Of a DNA stretch of 64,000 nt, positions 45,931-54,366 are shown one piece after another; position 1 is the stretch's first letter, and each line of letters opens with the position of its first letter. Below the pieces are notes generated by a model. That model ran no database searches. It was not told the origin of the DNA and was given only the letters and a program-made list of their open reading frames with translations. This DNA is from an uncultured Eggerthella sp. (GTDB taxonomy: Bacteria; Actinomycetota; Coriobacteriia; Coriobacteriales; Eggerthellaceae). Location: NCBI GenBank assembly GCA_900546175.1, contig URBX01000001.1, forward strand, positions 62,001 through 126,000, in the 5' to 3' direction. Position numbers and translations under genes: made by a program.

Positions 45931-45953
45931 ACGCAACAAATGTGAAATCTAGG

Positions 45954-47402
45954 TTAATTAGCTTTTCGCTCTAATACACAAGCAAAGTGAATATCAACGT
46001 TTTCACTAAGTGGGCTATGAAAAAATGGCTCCCCTGCTATTCCTGAAGGAACAAGGGTAAACTGTTTTCCAATTTCAGTGTTAAGGAAGCGTACAATAAC
46101 CTCTTCATTTTCCTTGCATAAAGGAGTACATGTTGCGTACGTAAGTCTTCCACAAGGAGCTACAAGCTGTGCTTCTGCATATAGAAGATTAAAGTTGATC
46201 TCAGATAAAACTTGCGAGTCTTCTTTTGAAAGACGCCAGCGAATCTCAGGATGCCTTCGTAAAGTACCAACCCCAGTACAAGGAGCATCAATAAAGACCG
46301 CATCGAAAAGACCCACGTTCTCTTTGGTGAGTGCAGCGCCATCACTTACCAGCACATCTTCATACTGAACATGAGAGCGTTTCATTCTCTGTTTCAAAAT
46401 CTCGGCTTTAGATTCATTTATTTCAACCGGCGTAAGCTTTATCTGCTCTCCATATTTCTTCTTAGCAGCATTCTGAAGAAGAAGGGTTTTTGTACCGTTT
46501 CCTGCACCAACCTCTAAAAAGCGTTCTGGTTTTTGTAATGGAAGTGCAAGTGAGGCAATATATTGAGCAGAAGCGTCTGAAATTATAATTCCACCCTCAT
46601 CAACTAGTCCCGAGAATAGAGGATGACTAACAAAAGAAGGCTTCGAAAGAAGGTAAATTGGTGGCACGAGAGTGCCCGCGGTTTGAACCGCTCCTTTTAG
46701 AAAGCTTGCTGAAAACTGAGTAAATTCAATTCCCTTATTAATAAGGGCCTCTTGTGCTTTTTGTGCAGCAACCCTGTTTTCATTAAAGGTAAAAAACACA
46801 GGAGCTTGGTTATTTGAATAGGCCATGAAAGTACGGACTTGATTGTGTCCCATATCTTTTTCAAGCTGAAAAGCAAGCCACTCAGGAAAGCCCTGCAATA
46901 ACGAAGCAGCTTTAAGAGATTTTTCCGGATTTCCATAAGGAAATAAAGAAAGCTGATTACTTAGCCTTCTCATAACAAAATTTCCCAATCGGGCAGCACG
47001 TGGTGAAGCGTAGCGCACTAACTCAACCGTCTGATCAACAACTGCGTATGCTTCTTTTTTTAGGAAGAACAATTCGTAAGCGCCTATACGAAGCGCTTGA
47101 CGAATATCATCTTGTACATCACTTGGGTTATTGAGAACTGAATTAATTAGTTCGTCTAAAGAACCGCTGGTAGATACCACACCTCTTGTTAAAAGAATTG
47201 CAAACGCTTTATCTTCAGCCGAAAGCATAAACGAAGAAAGAATTTTCGGAGCAACTCGAGATAAATACTTATTATTAGCCCTCATAGCTAAAAGAATCTC
47301 ATAGGCACATATGCGCGCAGGACTTGCTAAGGAAGCACTCGATTTTGGACGTCGTTTTGAAGATCTCGCTTCTAAGTTTTGAGATCTTTTCAAGTTAGCC
47401 AT
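45954..47402 (-). CDS. rsmB: 16S rRNA m5C967 methyltransferase RsmB
   Basis: An RsmB/NOL1/NOP2-family SAM methyltransferase. The 482 residues have an N-terminal NusB-like RNA-binding domain (~25-160, ARICAYEILLAM... LRIGAYELFFL), the SAM motif FLEVGAGNGTKTLLL (~290), DAPCTGVGTLRRHPEIRW (~375) and the catalytic cysteine in YATCTPLCKENEE (~425). The ATG overlaps the fmt stop by 8 bp. def-fmt-rsmB is a conserved order. Confidence 0.92.
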   Translation of the reverse strand: MANLKRSQNLEARSSKRRPKSSASLASPARICAYEILLAMRANNKYLSRVAPKILSSFMLSAEDKAFAILLTRGVVSTSGSLDELINSVLNNPSDVQDDIRQALRIGAYELFFLKKEAYAVVDQTVELVRYASPRAARLGNFVMRRLSNQLSLFPYGNPEKSLKAASLLQGFPEWLAFQLEKDMGHNQVRTFMAYSNNQAPVFFTFNENRVAAQKAQEALINKGIEFTQFSASFLKGAVQTAGTLVPPIYLLSKPSFVSHPLFSGLVDEGGIIISDASAQYIASLALPLQKPERFLEVGAGNGTKTLLLQNAAKKKYGEQIKLTPVEINESKAEILKQRMKRSHVQYEDVLVSDGAALTKENVGLFDAVFIDAPCTGVGTLRRHPEIRWRLSKEDSQVLSEINFNLLYAEAQLVAPCGRLTYATCTPLCKENEEVIVRFLNTEIGKQFTLVPSGIAGEPFFHSPLSENVDIHFACVLERKAN

Positions 47403-48351
47403 TAATACCTTCCCACGTAAATCCGCCGTTCTTTATTCCTTGAATTCCTGCCGCAAAAGACTTACCATCCATAACTTTCTTCCCACTTGGCTTTAACAAG
47501 AGTACTTCAAGAACTCCCTGAGAAAGACCAATGTACAAACACTTTGCGGCAAACACTACCTCCCCAGGGGCAATTGTTGCGGTTATTGCTTCATCAGCTT
47601 CGTCGCACAGCCTGGTTTTGATAAGAGCTACTTCCTTACCCGCTAAAAAACAACGACAAGGATGACTTTCACTTGAAGCTTGAACACATGCTTGTGCGAA
47701 CTTTCCTTTATACGATGGATCTATATCAAGCTCGCCTTTTTCAATTTTGGAAGCGTAAGTAACCTTATTCTCGTCTTGCTTTATCCAGAGAGAAGCTCCC
47801 AATTCAAGATGCTCCAAACACGTCAACAAAGCCTGAGAGCCAAGTTCTGCCAATTCCGAAGTGAGCTCTTCTGCGGTAAAAGACCCAATATCACAGGAAC
47901 GCTCAATACAGTAATCTCCCGTATCAAGCCCCTCTTCCATTTTCATAATGCAAACGCCAGCCTGCCTGTCGCCAGCAAGAATTGCTCTTTCAACAGGAGC
48001 TGCACCACGCCAACGAGGAAGCAAGGACGCATGCACATTAACACAGCCATATTTCGGAAGATCTAAGACACTTTTTGGCAGCAAAACACTAAATGCAGCA
48101 ACAACAACTACCTCAGGGTTTAGAGCTTTTAACGCGTTAAAAGCTTCCGAGTCTTTAGCAAAAGAAGTACATTCATACACGGGTATGCCTAGGTTAAGCG
48201 AAACTTCCTTAACAGGTGAAGGAAGTAATTTTTTTCCACGTGAGCGAACCGTATCTGGTCGAGTAAAAACTCCTACCACTTCATGCTGTTCGGAGAGATA
48301 GGAGAGAATCGTAGCCGAAAATGAAGGCGTTCCCATAAATACTACACGCAT
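47395..48351 (-). CDS. fmt: Methionyl-tRNA formyltransferase
   Basis: Formylates initiator Met-tRNA for translation start. The 318-residue protein shows VVFMGTPSFSA at the N-terminus, the catalytic block NVHASLLPRWRGAAPVERAI (~110-130; Asn/His), MEEGLDTGDY with the catalytic aspartate (~148), and the C-terminal OB domain. It lies 9 bp after def, its functional counterpart. Confidence 0.95.
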   Translation of the reverse strand: MRVVFMGTPSFSATILSYLSEQHEVVGVFTRPDTVRSRGKKLLPSPVKEVSLNLGIPVYECTSFAKDSEAFNALKALNPEVVVVAAFSVLLPKSVLDLPKYGCVNVHASLLPRWRGAAPVERAILAGDRQAGVCIMKMEEGLDTGDYCIERSCDIGSFTAEELTSELAELGSQALLTCLEHLELGASLWIKQDENKVTYASKIEKGELDIDPSYKGKFAQACVQASSESHPCRCFLAGKEVALIKTRLCDEADEAITATIAPGEVVFAAKCLYIGLSQGVLEVLLLKPSGKKVMDGKSFAAGIQGIKNGGFTWEGING

Positions 48352-48360
48352 AATACGATC

Positions 48361-48891
48361 CTATTCAACATCTCCTGGTACTGCTCCATTTGCAAGAGCA
48401 ATCTGATAATCCTTAAGTGCCTTTATGCGGTCCATTGGTGCACACGATTCGAAAAGCGTTTTTCCATCCAAGTGGTCAATTTCATGCTGAAAACATCTTC
48501 CAAGCAAACCGTCAGATTCAACAATATGCTCATTACCCTCAAGATCATAGAAGCGAACTTTTGCAATGGGATGACGAACAATTGGAATCTGGATTCCAGG
48601 AAGAGATAGACAACCTTCCATACCTACTTCAGGTTCCCCTTTTAATTCCACGATTTCAGGATTAACTAAAAACATTGGATCTGGATCATCTTCTGGATCA
48701 CCGCAGTCAATTACCACCAAGCGCTTTGAAATACCCACTTGAGGAGCAGCAATACCGCAGCCATAATTCTTGTACATAGTAACTGCCATGCGTTCTGCAA
48801 TTTTCTTAAGTGATTTATCTCCTACCTCACAAGGCTCGCAAACTTGTCGAAGAATTGGGTCTGGAGAAGTTACCATTTTAAAAGGTCTCAT
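48361..48891 (-). CDS. def: Peptide deformylase
   Basis: Removes the formyl group from nascent proteins. The three motifs are present in 176 residues: GCGIAAPQVG (~50), EGCLSLPG (~98) and QHEIDHLDG (~140), supplying the Cys and two His metal ligands. The start is ATG 48891, seven bases after AAGGA; the upstream GTG (48897) is too close to the SD. It lies 10 bp downstream of dnaG and upstream of fmt. Confidence 0.95.
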   Translation of the reverse strand: MRPFKMVTSPDPILRQVCEPCEVGDKSLKKIAERMAVTMYKNYGCGIAAPQVGISKRLVVIDCGDPEDDPDPMFLVNPEIVELKGEPEVGMEGCLSLPGIQIPIVRHPIAKVRFYDLEGNEHIVESDGLLGRCFQHEIDHLDGKTLFESCAPMDRIKALKDYQIALANGAVPGDVE

Positions 48892-48901
48892 ATACACATC
48901 C

Positions 48902-50767
48902 TTATTCTGTTAAATCGTGACGAGCACGAAGATTACGTAGATTTTCTTGAAGGGCAACAATAGATTGGAAGTACCAATCTCGTTCCTCTTCCGTCATTGA
49001 ATCATTATTCTTTAATGATAATCTCATTGTGGTAATAGTATCCGACAAATCTCCAATTGAGAGCTCATCAGCAATAAAACGCAAATAATCATAAGCAGAA
49101 TGGCAGTCACCAGTTATAGCAGCAGTTAAAACTTTCATTGCATAAGGGTTGCGCTGCTGAGCATAATCGAGCACCTCTGCAACCGTTGCATTTGGTTTTT
49201 CAACACACACATCAAGAAGAATATCTGCCAAATTCCTATGTATTTGTTCGTGCCAATTTGTTTGACCTAATTCGTTTGCGAAATCACCAATCATTGCAGG
49301 ATTCTGCGCACAAAGGGAAAGGAATTCACGTTCATTTTTTAAACGATTCTTTTCGGCCGCACTTAACTGACGCGTATTTTTTTGCAGCACTGGCGCCGGT
49401 TTGGATGTTTGGTAAGAATCCTTTGCCTTTAAAGGCGCTTTCAGGCGAGACAGCTGAGCAAGAACTGCACTTTCTTGCATTTGAGTTTTGCTAGCAATAT
49501 ACACCGCATAGTTTTGTGCAAGCAATGAATCTTTGATTGGTGCAAGAATTTGAAGTGCTGCAACAACTGCTTTTCCCTGCCCCTCTGGCGAAAAAAGATC
49601 ATAGCTTGCAATTTTTCTATCAATACCAAACTTAATGAGAGGCACCGCTTGAGTAAGTAGCTCTCTCATCGCATCGGCACCGTATGTTTCAAGATATTCA
49701 CACGGGTCAAGATTTTGCGGAAGAGTTAACGCATACAAATCTGCATTGCCTGATGAGTGTTCTGGCGTAATTGAATCGTCGATAAACTCCAACGCGCGCT
49801 CGCATGCTCTTTGACCCGCCTCATCGCCATCAAACAAATACACTATTCTCTCTTTTGCATGATGCGAAAGGATGCGAATATGCTGGCGGGTAAGAGCAGT
49901 ACCAAGCGTAGCAACGGTATTAGTAATGCCCGCTTCATGCATAGCAATAACATCGGTATATCCTTCAACCACCATAACAACACCTGTTGACGCCATGGAT
50001 TTTTTTGCAAAATCAAGGCCGTAAAGAACTTCAGATTTATGAAAAAGTGGCGTTTCTGACGTATTGAGATACTTTGCTGTTTTTAATGATTTGTCATGAG
50101 AAATAATGCGGCCACCAAACGCAATAGTATCACCCCGCACATCTCTAATAGGAAACATTACGCGCTCATAAAAACGATCCGATACGCCTCTGCCATTCTT
50201 AGCATGAACAGCAACATTTGCCTCAATCATTTCTTGATCAGTAAAACCATAAGACCTCAAATGAGTAACAAGTTGCATTCTTCCCGGAGCATAACCAAGA
50301 TTCCACTTATCTGGAATTGATCCATTTAACTTACGTTGCGCAAGATATTCTCTTGCTTGTACAGCGCCCTGTTCAGGAGAACGCTTAAGAAGCATATGAT
50401 AGAAATTACCTGTTTCTCTACAAAGCTCCTTTAAACGAGATTTCTTTGACAAGCTACGCGTTACGTTTTGCGTAGTCTCAAGCTCTATATGAGCACGGTC
50501 GGCCAAAAGTTTTACCGCATCAACAAACCCGATATCGTCAATTTTTTGCACATACGAAATAATGTCTCCACCCTCGTGACAGCCAAAGCAATGCCACGTT
50601 TGGGTTGTGGCGTCAATCTTACAAGAAGGAGTTTTTTCTTGATGAAAAGGACAACAGCACCAAAAGTCCTTGCCTCTTCTCCTTACTTGAGTACGCTCAG
50701 AAAAGAGTTCGACTAAATCATTTGCTGCGCGAACTTTCTTAATATCTTCCTCTGAAAAAAGTGCCAT
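48902..50767 (-). CDS. dnaG: DNA primase
   Basis: Synthesises RNA primers at the replication fork. The 621-residue protein has the N-terminal CHC2 zinc domain (CPFHQEKTPSC...CFGC, ~38-65), an RNA-polymerase domain with the Toprim motif VVEGYTDVIAMHEAG (~260) and LFDGDEAGQRA (~310), and a C-terminal DnaB-interacting helical part (~440-621). The SD AGGAG lies 12 bases before the ATG. A possible extended -10 promoter (TGCTATACT) is at 50832-50824 on the minus strand. Confidence 0.95.
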   Translation of the reverse strand: MALFSEEDIKKVRAANDLVELFSERTQVRRRGKDFWCCCPFHQEKTPSCKIDATTQTWHCFGCHEGGDIISYVQKIDDIGFVDAVKLLADRAHIELETTQNVTRSLSKKSRLKELCRETGNFYHMLLKRSPEQGAVQAREYLAQRKLNGSIPDKWNLGYAPGRMQLVTHLRSYGFTDQEMIEANVAVHAKNGRGVSDRFYERVMFPIRDVRGDTIAFGGRIISHDKSLKTAKYLNTSETPLFHKSEVLYGLDFAKKSMASTGVVMVVEGYTDVIAMHEAGITNTVATLGTALTRQHIRILSHHAKERIVYLFDGDEAGQRACERALEFIDDSITPEHSSGNADLYALTLPQNLDPCEYLETYGADAMRELLTQAVPLIKFGIDRKIASYDLFSPEGQGKAVVAALQILAPIKDSLLAQNYAVYIASKTQMQESAVLAQLSRLKAPLKAKDSYQTSKPAPVLQKNTRQLSAAEKNRLKNEREFLSLCAQNPAMIGDFANELGQTNWHEQIHRNLADILLDVCVEKPNATVAEVLDYAQQRNPYAMKVLTAAITGDCHSAYDYLRFIADELSIGDLSDTITTMRLSLKNNDSMTEEERDWYFQSIVALQENLRNLRARHDLTE

Positions 50768-50841
50768 ATGCTAGAAAAACTCCTGAATTATACGAAGAGA
50801 AGGTATTTTGCTTTATCGCTTTTAGTATAGCAAGTTTTCAT

Positions 50842-50871
50842 TTGCGAGATATTTTATCAACTAAATACAAT
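50842..50871 (+). promoter_or_regulatory. Promoter of the plus-strand decarboxylase operon
   Basis: TTGCGA (50842-50847) and TACAAT (50866-50871) are 18 bases apart, ending ~31 bases before the first ATG of the lpdD-ubiD-ubiX-aroE-like operon. It lies back to back with the dnaG promoter region, so this is a divergent promoter gap. Confidence 0.6.
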
Positions 50872-50902
50872 AAAATAGGAGCAAGTGCTGAAAGGAGTAT
50901 CT

Positions 50903-51283
50903 ATGGATTTTAAAATCAACCATCCTACCTTTCCCCTTACCGTTTCTGTTACTCGGATTGGAAACGATATTTCATTAATTATTACCGGAGGAAGTGTCCC
51001 TCATATTGGATGCGCAATCCTTTCTCAAGCACGCCCTTCGCTTAAAAATAAAGGAATTAGTGCTACCCATTCGGTAATTAATTGTCTTGGTCACAAAGAC
51101 GATGTATTCGCACTCCCTATTGCTGATCAACTTGCAAAAGAATTCAACTGCACCGTTTCGTGCACCTGCGGTATTCATACCGATGATGCCACTTACGAAG
51201 AAATCACCTCTCTCATTCACATGAGAGACCAAATATTTAACAAAATCGTTGCTGTTCTTGAGGAAGGACCTGACCATGAATGA
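50903..51283 (+). CDS. LpdD-like protein (partner of UbiD-type decarboxylase)
   Basis: A 126-residue protein that matches my recollection of the LpdD family, the small partner of gallate-type decarboxylases proposed to help cofactor (prenyl-FMN) handling. Characteristic segments are ITGGSVPHIGCAILSQARPSL (split), INCLGHKDDVFALPIADQLA and CGIHTDDATYEEI, with conserved His and Gly. The start is ATG 50903, five bases after AAAGGAG; the GTG at 50885 has no RBS. It is encoded directly before the ubiD-like gene and overlaps its start by 8 bp. The family assignment is moderately sure; a role in decarboxylase maturation is inference. Confidence 0.65.
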   Translation: MDFKINHPTFPLTVSVTRIGNDISLIITGGSVPHIGCAILSQARPSLKNKGISATHSVINCLGHKDDVFALPIADQLAKEFNCTVSCTCGIHTDDATYEEITSLIHMRDQIFNKIVAVLEEGPDHE

Positions 51284-52751
51284 GGTTTTTGACTTACGAA
51301 GCGCTCTTGACCTGCTACGCAAAACGCCAGGTCAACTTATTGAAACAGATGTTGAAGTTGATCCTCACGCAGAATTATGTGGCGTGTACCGTTATATTGG
51401 CTCAGGAGGAACCGTTAAGCGCCCTACAAAAATTGGTCCTGCAATGGTTTTTAACACTATCAAAGGCCATCCAGACGCACGAATTGCAATTGGCCTCTTG
51501 GCAAGCAGACAACGTGTAGCGCAATTCCTAAACGCAGATCCAAAAAAGCTTGGCTTTCTTCTTAACGAAGCGGTTTTAAATCCAATTAAACCTGTTGTAG
51601 TTGATAAAGACAAAGCACTTTGCCAAGAAGTAGTTCATCTAGCAACCGAAGAAGGTTTTGATGTTCGAAAACTCGTTCCTGCCCCTACAAATACCCCTGA
51701 AGATGCCGGCCCATACATTACCTTAGGCATGGCGTACGCGAGTGACCCAGAAACCGGCGTTTCAGACGTCACTATCCATCGTCTTTGCTTACAAGGACCC
51801 GATGAGATTTCAATCTATATGGTTCCTGGAGCCCGTCATATTGGTGCGTTTTACGAAAAAGCAGAAGCTTTAGGTCAAAGTCTTCCAATTTCAATTAGCA
51901 TTGGTGTTGACCCTGCAATCGAATTGGCTACCTGTTTTGAGCCTCCAACGACACCTCTCGGATACGATGAGTTAAATGTGGCAGGTGCTCTTCGCAACAA
52001 ACCTGTCGAACTAGCTCAATGCCTTACTATTAACGAGCGCTGCATTGCTCACGCAGAATACGTTATTGAAGGTGAGCTCATTCCAGGAAAACGTGTTGCC
52101 GAAGATCAAAACACTCACTCTGGTAAAGCAATGCCTGAGTTCCCAGGATATACCGGTCCAGCCAATCCTTCTCTTCCAATTATTAAAGTAAAAGCGGTTA
52201 CCACACGAACAAATCCTATCATGCAAACCTGTATCGGCCCTTCCGAAGAGCATGTAAGCATGGCTGGAATTCCAACTGAAGCAAGCATTATTCAGATGGT
52301 CGAAAAAGCAATGCCTGGAAAGCTTTGTAATGTATATTGCGCCTCAGCTGGTGGCGGCAAGTATATGGCAGTACTGCAGGTTCGTAAGGCTATTCCAAGC
52401 GATGAAGGAAGACAACGCCAAATGGCTCTTCTTGCCTTCTCTGCGTTTAGCGAATTAAAACACATCTTTATTGTTGATGAAGATGTTGATCCGTTTGATA
52501 TGAACGATGTCCTTTGGGCAATGAATACTCGCTTCCAAGGAGATGCCGACATTATCACCATTCCTGGCGTTCGCTGTCATCCTCTTGACCCTTCTAATAA
52601 TCCTGCAATGTCGCCTAGCATTAAGGATCAAGGTATTGCCTGCAAAACAATCTTTGACTGCACTGTTCCTTTTGATCAGAAAAAGCGCTTCGAACGTTGT
52701 AAGTTTATGGAACTCGACCCACGAAAATGGGTACCTGATTATCAGGAATAA
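51276..52751 (+). CDS. UbiD family decarboxylase (gallate/hydroxyaryl type, LpdC-like)
   Basis: A prenyl-FMN-dependent (de)carboxylase of 491 residues. The UbiD framework is clear: RTTLxVDPHAELCGVYRY at the N-terminus is replaced by VDPHAELCGVYRYIG, followed by the metal/cofactor region VSDVTIHRLCLQGPDEISIYMVPGARHIG (~160-195, with conserved Arg), EYVIEGEL and PEFPGYTG (~275-300, with the catalytic Glu), and GVRCHPLDPSNNP near the C-terminus. The ATG at 51276 has AAGGA seven bases upstream. The small partner upstream and ubiX-like gene downstream resemble the LpdB/C/D hydroxyaryl-acid decarboxylases. The actual substrate is unknown. Confidence 0.85.
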   Translation: MNEVFDLRSALDLLRKTPGQLIETDVEVDPHAELCGVYRYIGSGGTVKRPTKIGPAMVFNTIKGHPDARIAIGLLASRQRVAQFLNADPKKLGFLLNEAVLNPIKPVVVDKDKALCQEVVHLATEEGFDVRKLVPAPTNTPEDAGPYITLGMAYASDPETGVSDVTIHRLCLQGPDEISIYMVPGARHIGAFYEKAEALGQSLPISISIGVDPAIELATCFEPPTTPLGYDELNVAGALRNKPVELAQCLTINERCIAHAEYVIEGELIPGKRVAEDQNTHSGKAMPEFPGYTGPANPSLPIIKVKAVTTRTNPIMQTCIGPSEEHVSMAGIPTEASIIQMVEKAMPGKLCNVYCASAGGGKYMAVLQVRKAIPSDEGRQRQMALLAFSAFSELKHIFIVDEDVDPFDMNDVLWAMNTRFQGDADIITIPGVRCHPLDPSNNPAMSPSIKDQGIACKTIFDCTVPFDQKKRFERCKFMELDPRKWVPDYQE

Positions 52752-52763
52752 AGAGGATAAATA

Positions 52764-53339
52764 ATGGAATCAAAGAAAAAGAGAATCATTGTAGGAATAA
52801 GTGGTGCAAGTGGTACGCCTTTAGCAAAACGCTTACTTGAAACCCTCTCTTTGATTCCTGAAATTGAAATACATCTTATAGCAACTAAAGGAGCAGAGGT
52901 AACGTGTACCTATGAAACCGATGCTCCTTTTTCAGAAATTGCATGCTACGCACATAAAGTGTATGACGTTACCAACTTAGGTGAAGCACCAGCAAGTGGA
53001 ACCTTTTGCACTGATGGCATGATTATTATTCCCTGTAGTATGAAAACTCTTGCAGGAGTTGCTTCGGGATATAGTGATAATCTTCTCTTACGCGCAGCAG
53101 ATGTCACGATTAAGCAAAAACGACCTCTAGTTTTAGTGCCTAGAGAGTCTCCACTTAGCCCTATTCATCTGCGTAATATGGAATTTCTTTCAACGCTTCC
53201 CGAAGTACATATCGTCCCTCCTGTTTTCTCATATTACCTAAAACCTTCAACGCTAGAAGAGATGGAATACCACATTGTGGCCAAGATTCTCGCTTGTTTT
53301 GATATTGAGGCGCCTGGAGCAACTCACTGGAAAGATTGA
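52764..53339 (+). CDS. UbiX family flavin prenyltransferase (LpdB-like)
   Basis: Makes prenylated FMN for the UbiD partner from FMN and dimethylallyl phosphate. The 191 residues show GISGASGTPLAKRLLE at the N-terminus (FMN-binding loop), IIIPCSMKTLAGVASGYSDNLLLRAADV (~90-118), and PLVLVPRESPLSPIHLRNM (~125-145, with RE..L motif). The ATG has AGAGGAT upstream. It lies 12 bp after the ubiD-like gene, making a self-sufficient enzyme-plus-cofactor operon. Confidence 0.9.
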   Translation: MESKKKRIIVGISGASGTPLAKRLLETLSLIPEIEIHLIATKGAEVTCTYETDAPFSEIACYAHKVYDVTNLGEAPASGTFCTDGMIIIPCSMKTLAGVASGYSDNLLLRAADVTIKQKRPLVLVPRESPLSPIHLRNMEFLSTLPEVHIVPPVFSYYLKPSTLEEMEYHIVAKILACFDIEAPGATHWKD

Positions 53340-53369
53340 AAAATAGGAAGAAGAGAGTAAGGAGCCTTT

Positions 53370-54227
53370 ATGGCAAACAATGTTACTGCAACCACACAGC
53401 TCGTGGGACTTATTGGTTCTCCCGTACAAGCCTCCTTATCCCCCACTCTTCACAATGCGGTTTTTCATATGAGCGAAAAGGACGCAATATATTTAGCGTT
53501 TGACGTTACGGAAGAATCGCTCGAAAACGCACTTAAAGGCTTAGGTGCGCTTGGAGCTCAGGGATGTAACGTTACTGTTCCTCTAAAGCAAAGTGTCTGC
53601 CAATATTTAGATATCATTGATACTTCTGCACAGTTAATGCAATCAGTTAATACCGTATGCTTTAAAGACGGGTATTCATATGGCTATAATACCGATGGCT
53701 TAAGTTTCACAAAAACACTTTTCGATGCGGGTATATCACTAGAAAGCTCTTGTATTGCAGTAGCAGATATCGGAGCAGAAGGGCCTGCCTATATTGTTCA
53801 AGCTGCCACCGAAGGTGCACAGGAAATCTTAGTTTTAACTTCTCCAGATAATTACCCCAAGGCAGTAAGCTTCTATGATTTAATATCACAAGAAACACAC
53901 TGCCCAATTTCCGTTTACGATTTATCTAATTCCACTTTATGCATAGAACTACTCACACGCGCAAACGTATTTTGTAATGCAACTCGCATTGGAGCAGAAC
54001 CTCTCATAAACGAAAGTCCTATTCCTCTTGAGGCTCTTCATAAAGATTTGTTGGTGTTAGATACTATATATAATCCCCGTGATACTAAACTATTACAACA
54101 AGCGCAAATAAAAGGATGTAGGACCATTGGTGGACTTACACTACTCTTAAATCAAGCTGCACTTGCTGAAGAGCTTTGGTTTGGAATAGAGCTTCCAAAA
54201 AAAGAAATAGAGAAGCTTTTGTTCTAA
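53370..54227 (+). CDS. Shikimate dehydrogenase-like protein with atypical nucleotide site
   Basis: A 285-residue AroE-family protein. The shikimate-binding parts are retained: serines S22 and S24 in ASLSPTLHN, the catalytic lysine K73 in NVTVPLK, and aspartate D109 in YNTDG. The dinucleotide site is changed. The expected GAGGA is GAEGP at 135-139, and the NADP-reading NRT motif is replaced by a TSPD stretch. It may use NAD+, or have lost redox function. It is the last gene of the lpdD-ubiD-ubiX operon (30 bp after ubiX), which suggests a link between shikimate-type acids and an aromatic decarboxylation. Biosynthetic aroE is not otherwise seen here. Confidence 0.75.
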   Translation: MANNVTATTQLVGLIGSPVQASLSPTLHNAVFHMSEKDAIYLAFDVTEESLENALKGLGALGAQGCNVTVPLKQSVCQYLDIIDTSAQLMQSVNTVCFKDGYSYGYNTDGLSFTKTLFDAGISLESSCIAVADIGAEGPAYIVQAATEGAQEILVLTSPDNYPKAVSFYDLISQETHCPISVYDLSNSTLCIELLTRANVFCNATRIGAEPLINESPIPLEALHKDLLVLDTIYNPRDTKLLQQAQIKGCRTIGGLTLLLNQAALAEELWFGIELPKKEIEKLLF

Positions 54228-54311
54228 TTGAAAAGCGATGATTGTTTCTTTCGTGTATGAGATATAAGCTGAAGCTTTCGACATAACCCTACCCAAACAT
54301 CACCAATACAA

Positions 54312-54343
54312 AAAGGCTGGTCCACACATGTGAACCAGCCTTT
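54312..54343. terminator. Bidirectional terminator between aroE-like gene and hppA
   Basis: AAAGGCTGGT (54312-54321) and ACCAGCCTTT (54334-54343) form a perfect 10-bp stem whose 12-base loop contains a further CACA/TGTG pairing. It separates convergent genes. The minus strand reads CCTTTTTGT after the stem (good U-run, ending hppA); the plus strand reads CCTTTATT (weaker, for the decarboxylase operon). Confidence 0.88.
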
Positions 54344-54366
54344 ATTACGCTATCTACTCGTCTTTA

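Larger units (their letters stand above)
45585..45931 (-). promoter_or_regulatory. pyr operon promoter and PyrR-dependent leader
   Basis: The 369-bp gap 45585-45953 has no gene. On the minus strand, TAGACC (45931-45926) and a perfect TATAAT (45908-45903) with a 17-base spacer form the promoter. The transcript starts near 45896 and soon makes CGGT-ACAGAGAG-ACCG (45884-45869). This aligns over 16 bases with the B. subtilis PyrR-binding loop, keeping the CAGAGAG core. The attenuator follows at 45753-45728, then ~145 bases to pyrR. By analogy, UMP-loaded PyrR would hold the hairpin and favour termination. An inverted repeat (45908-45930) covers the promoter spacer. Confidence 0.75.
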
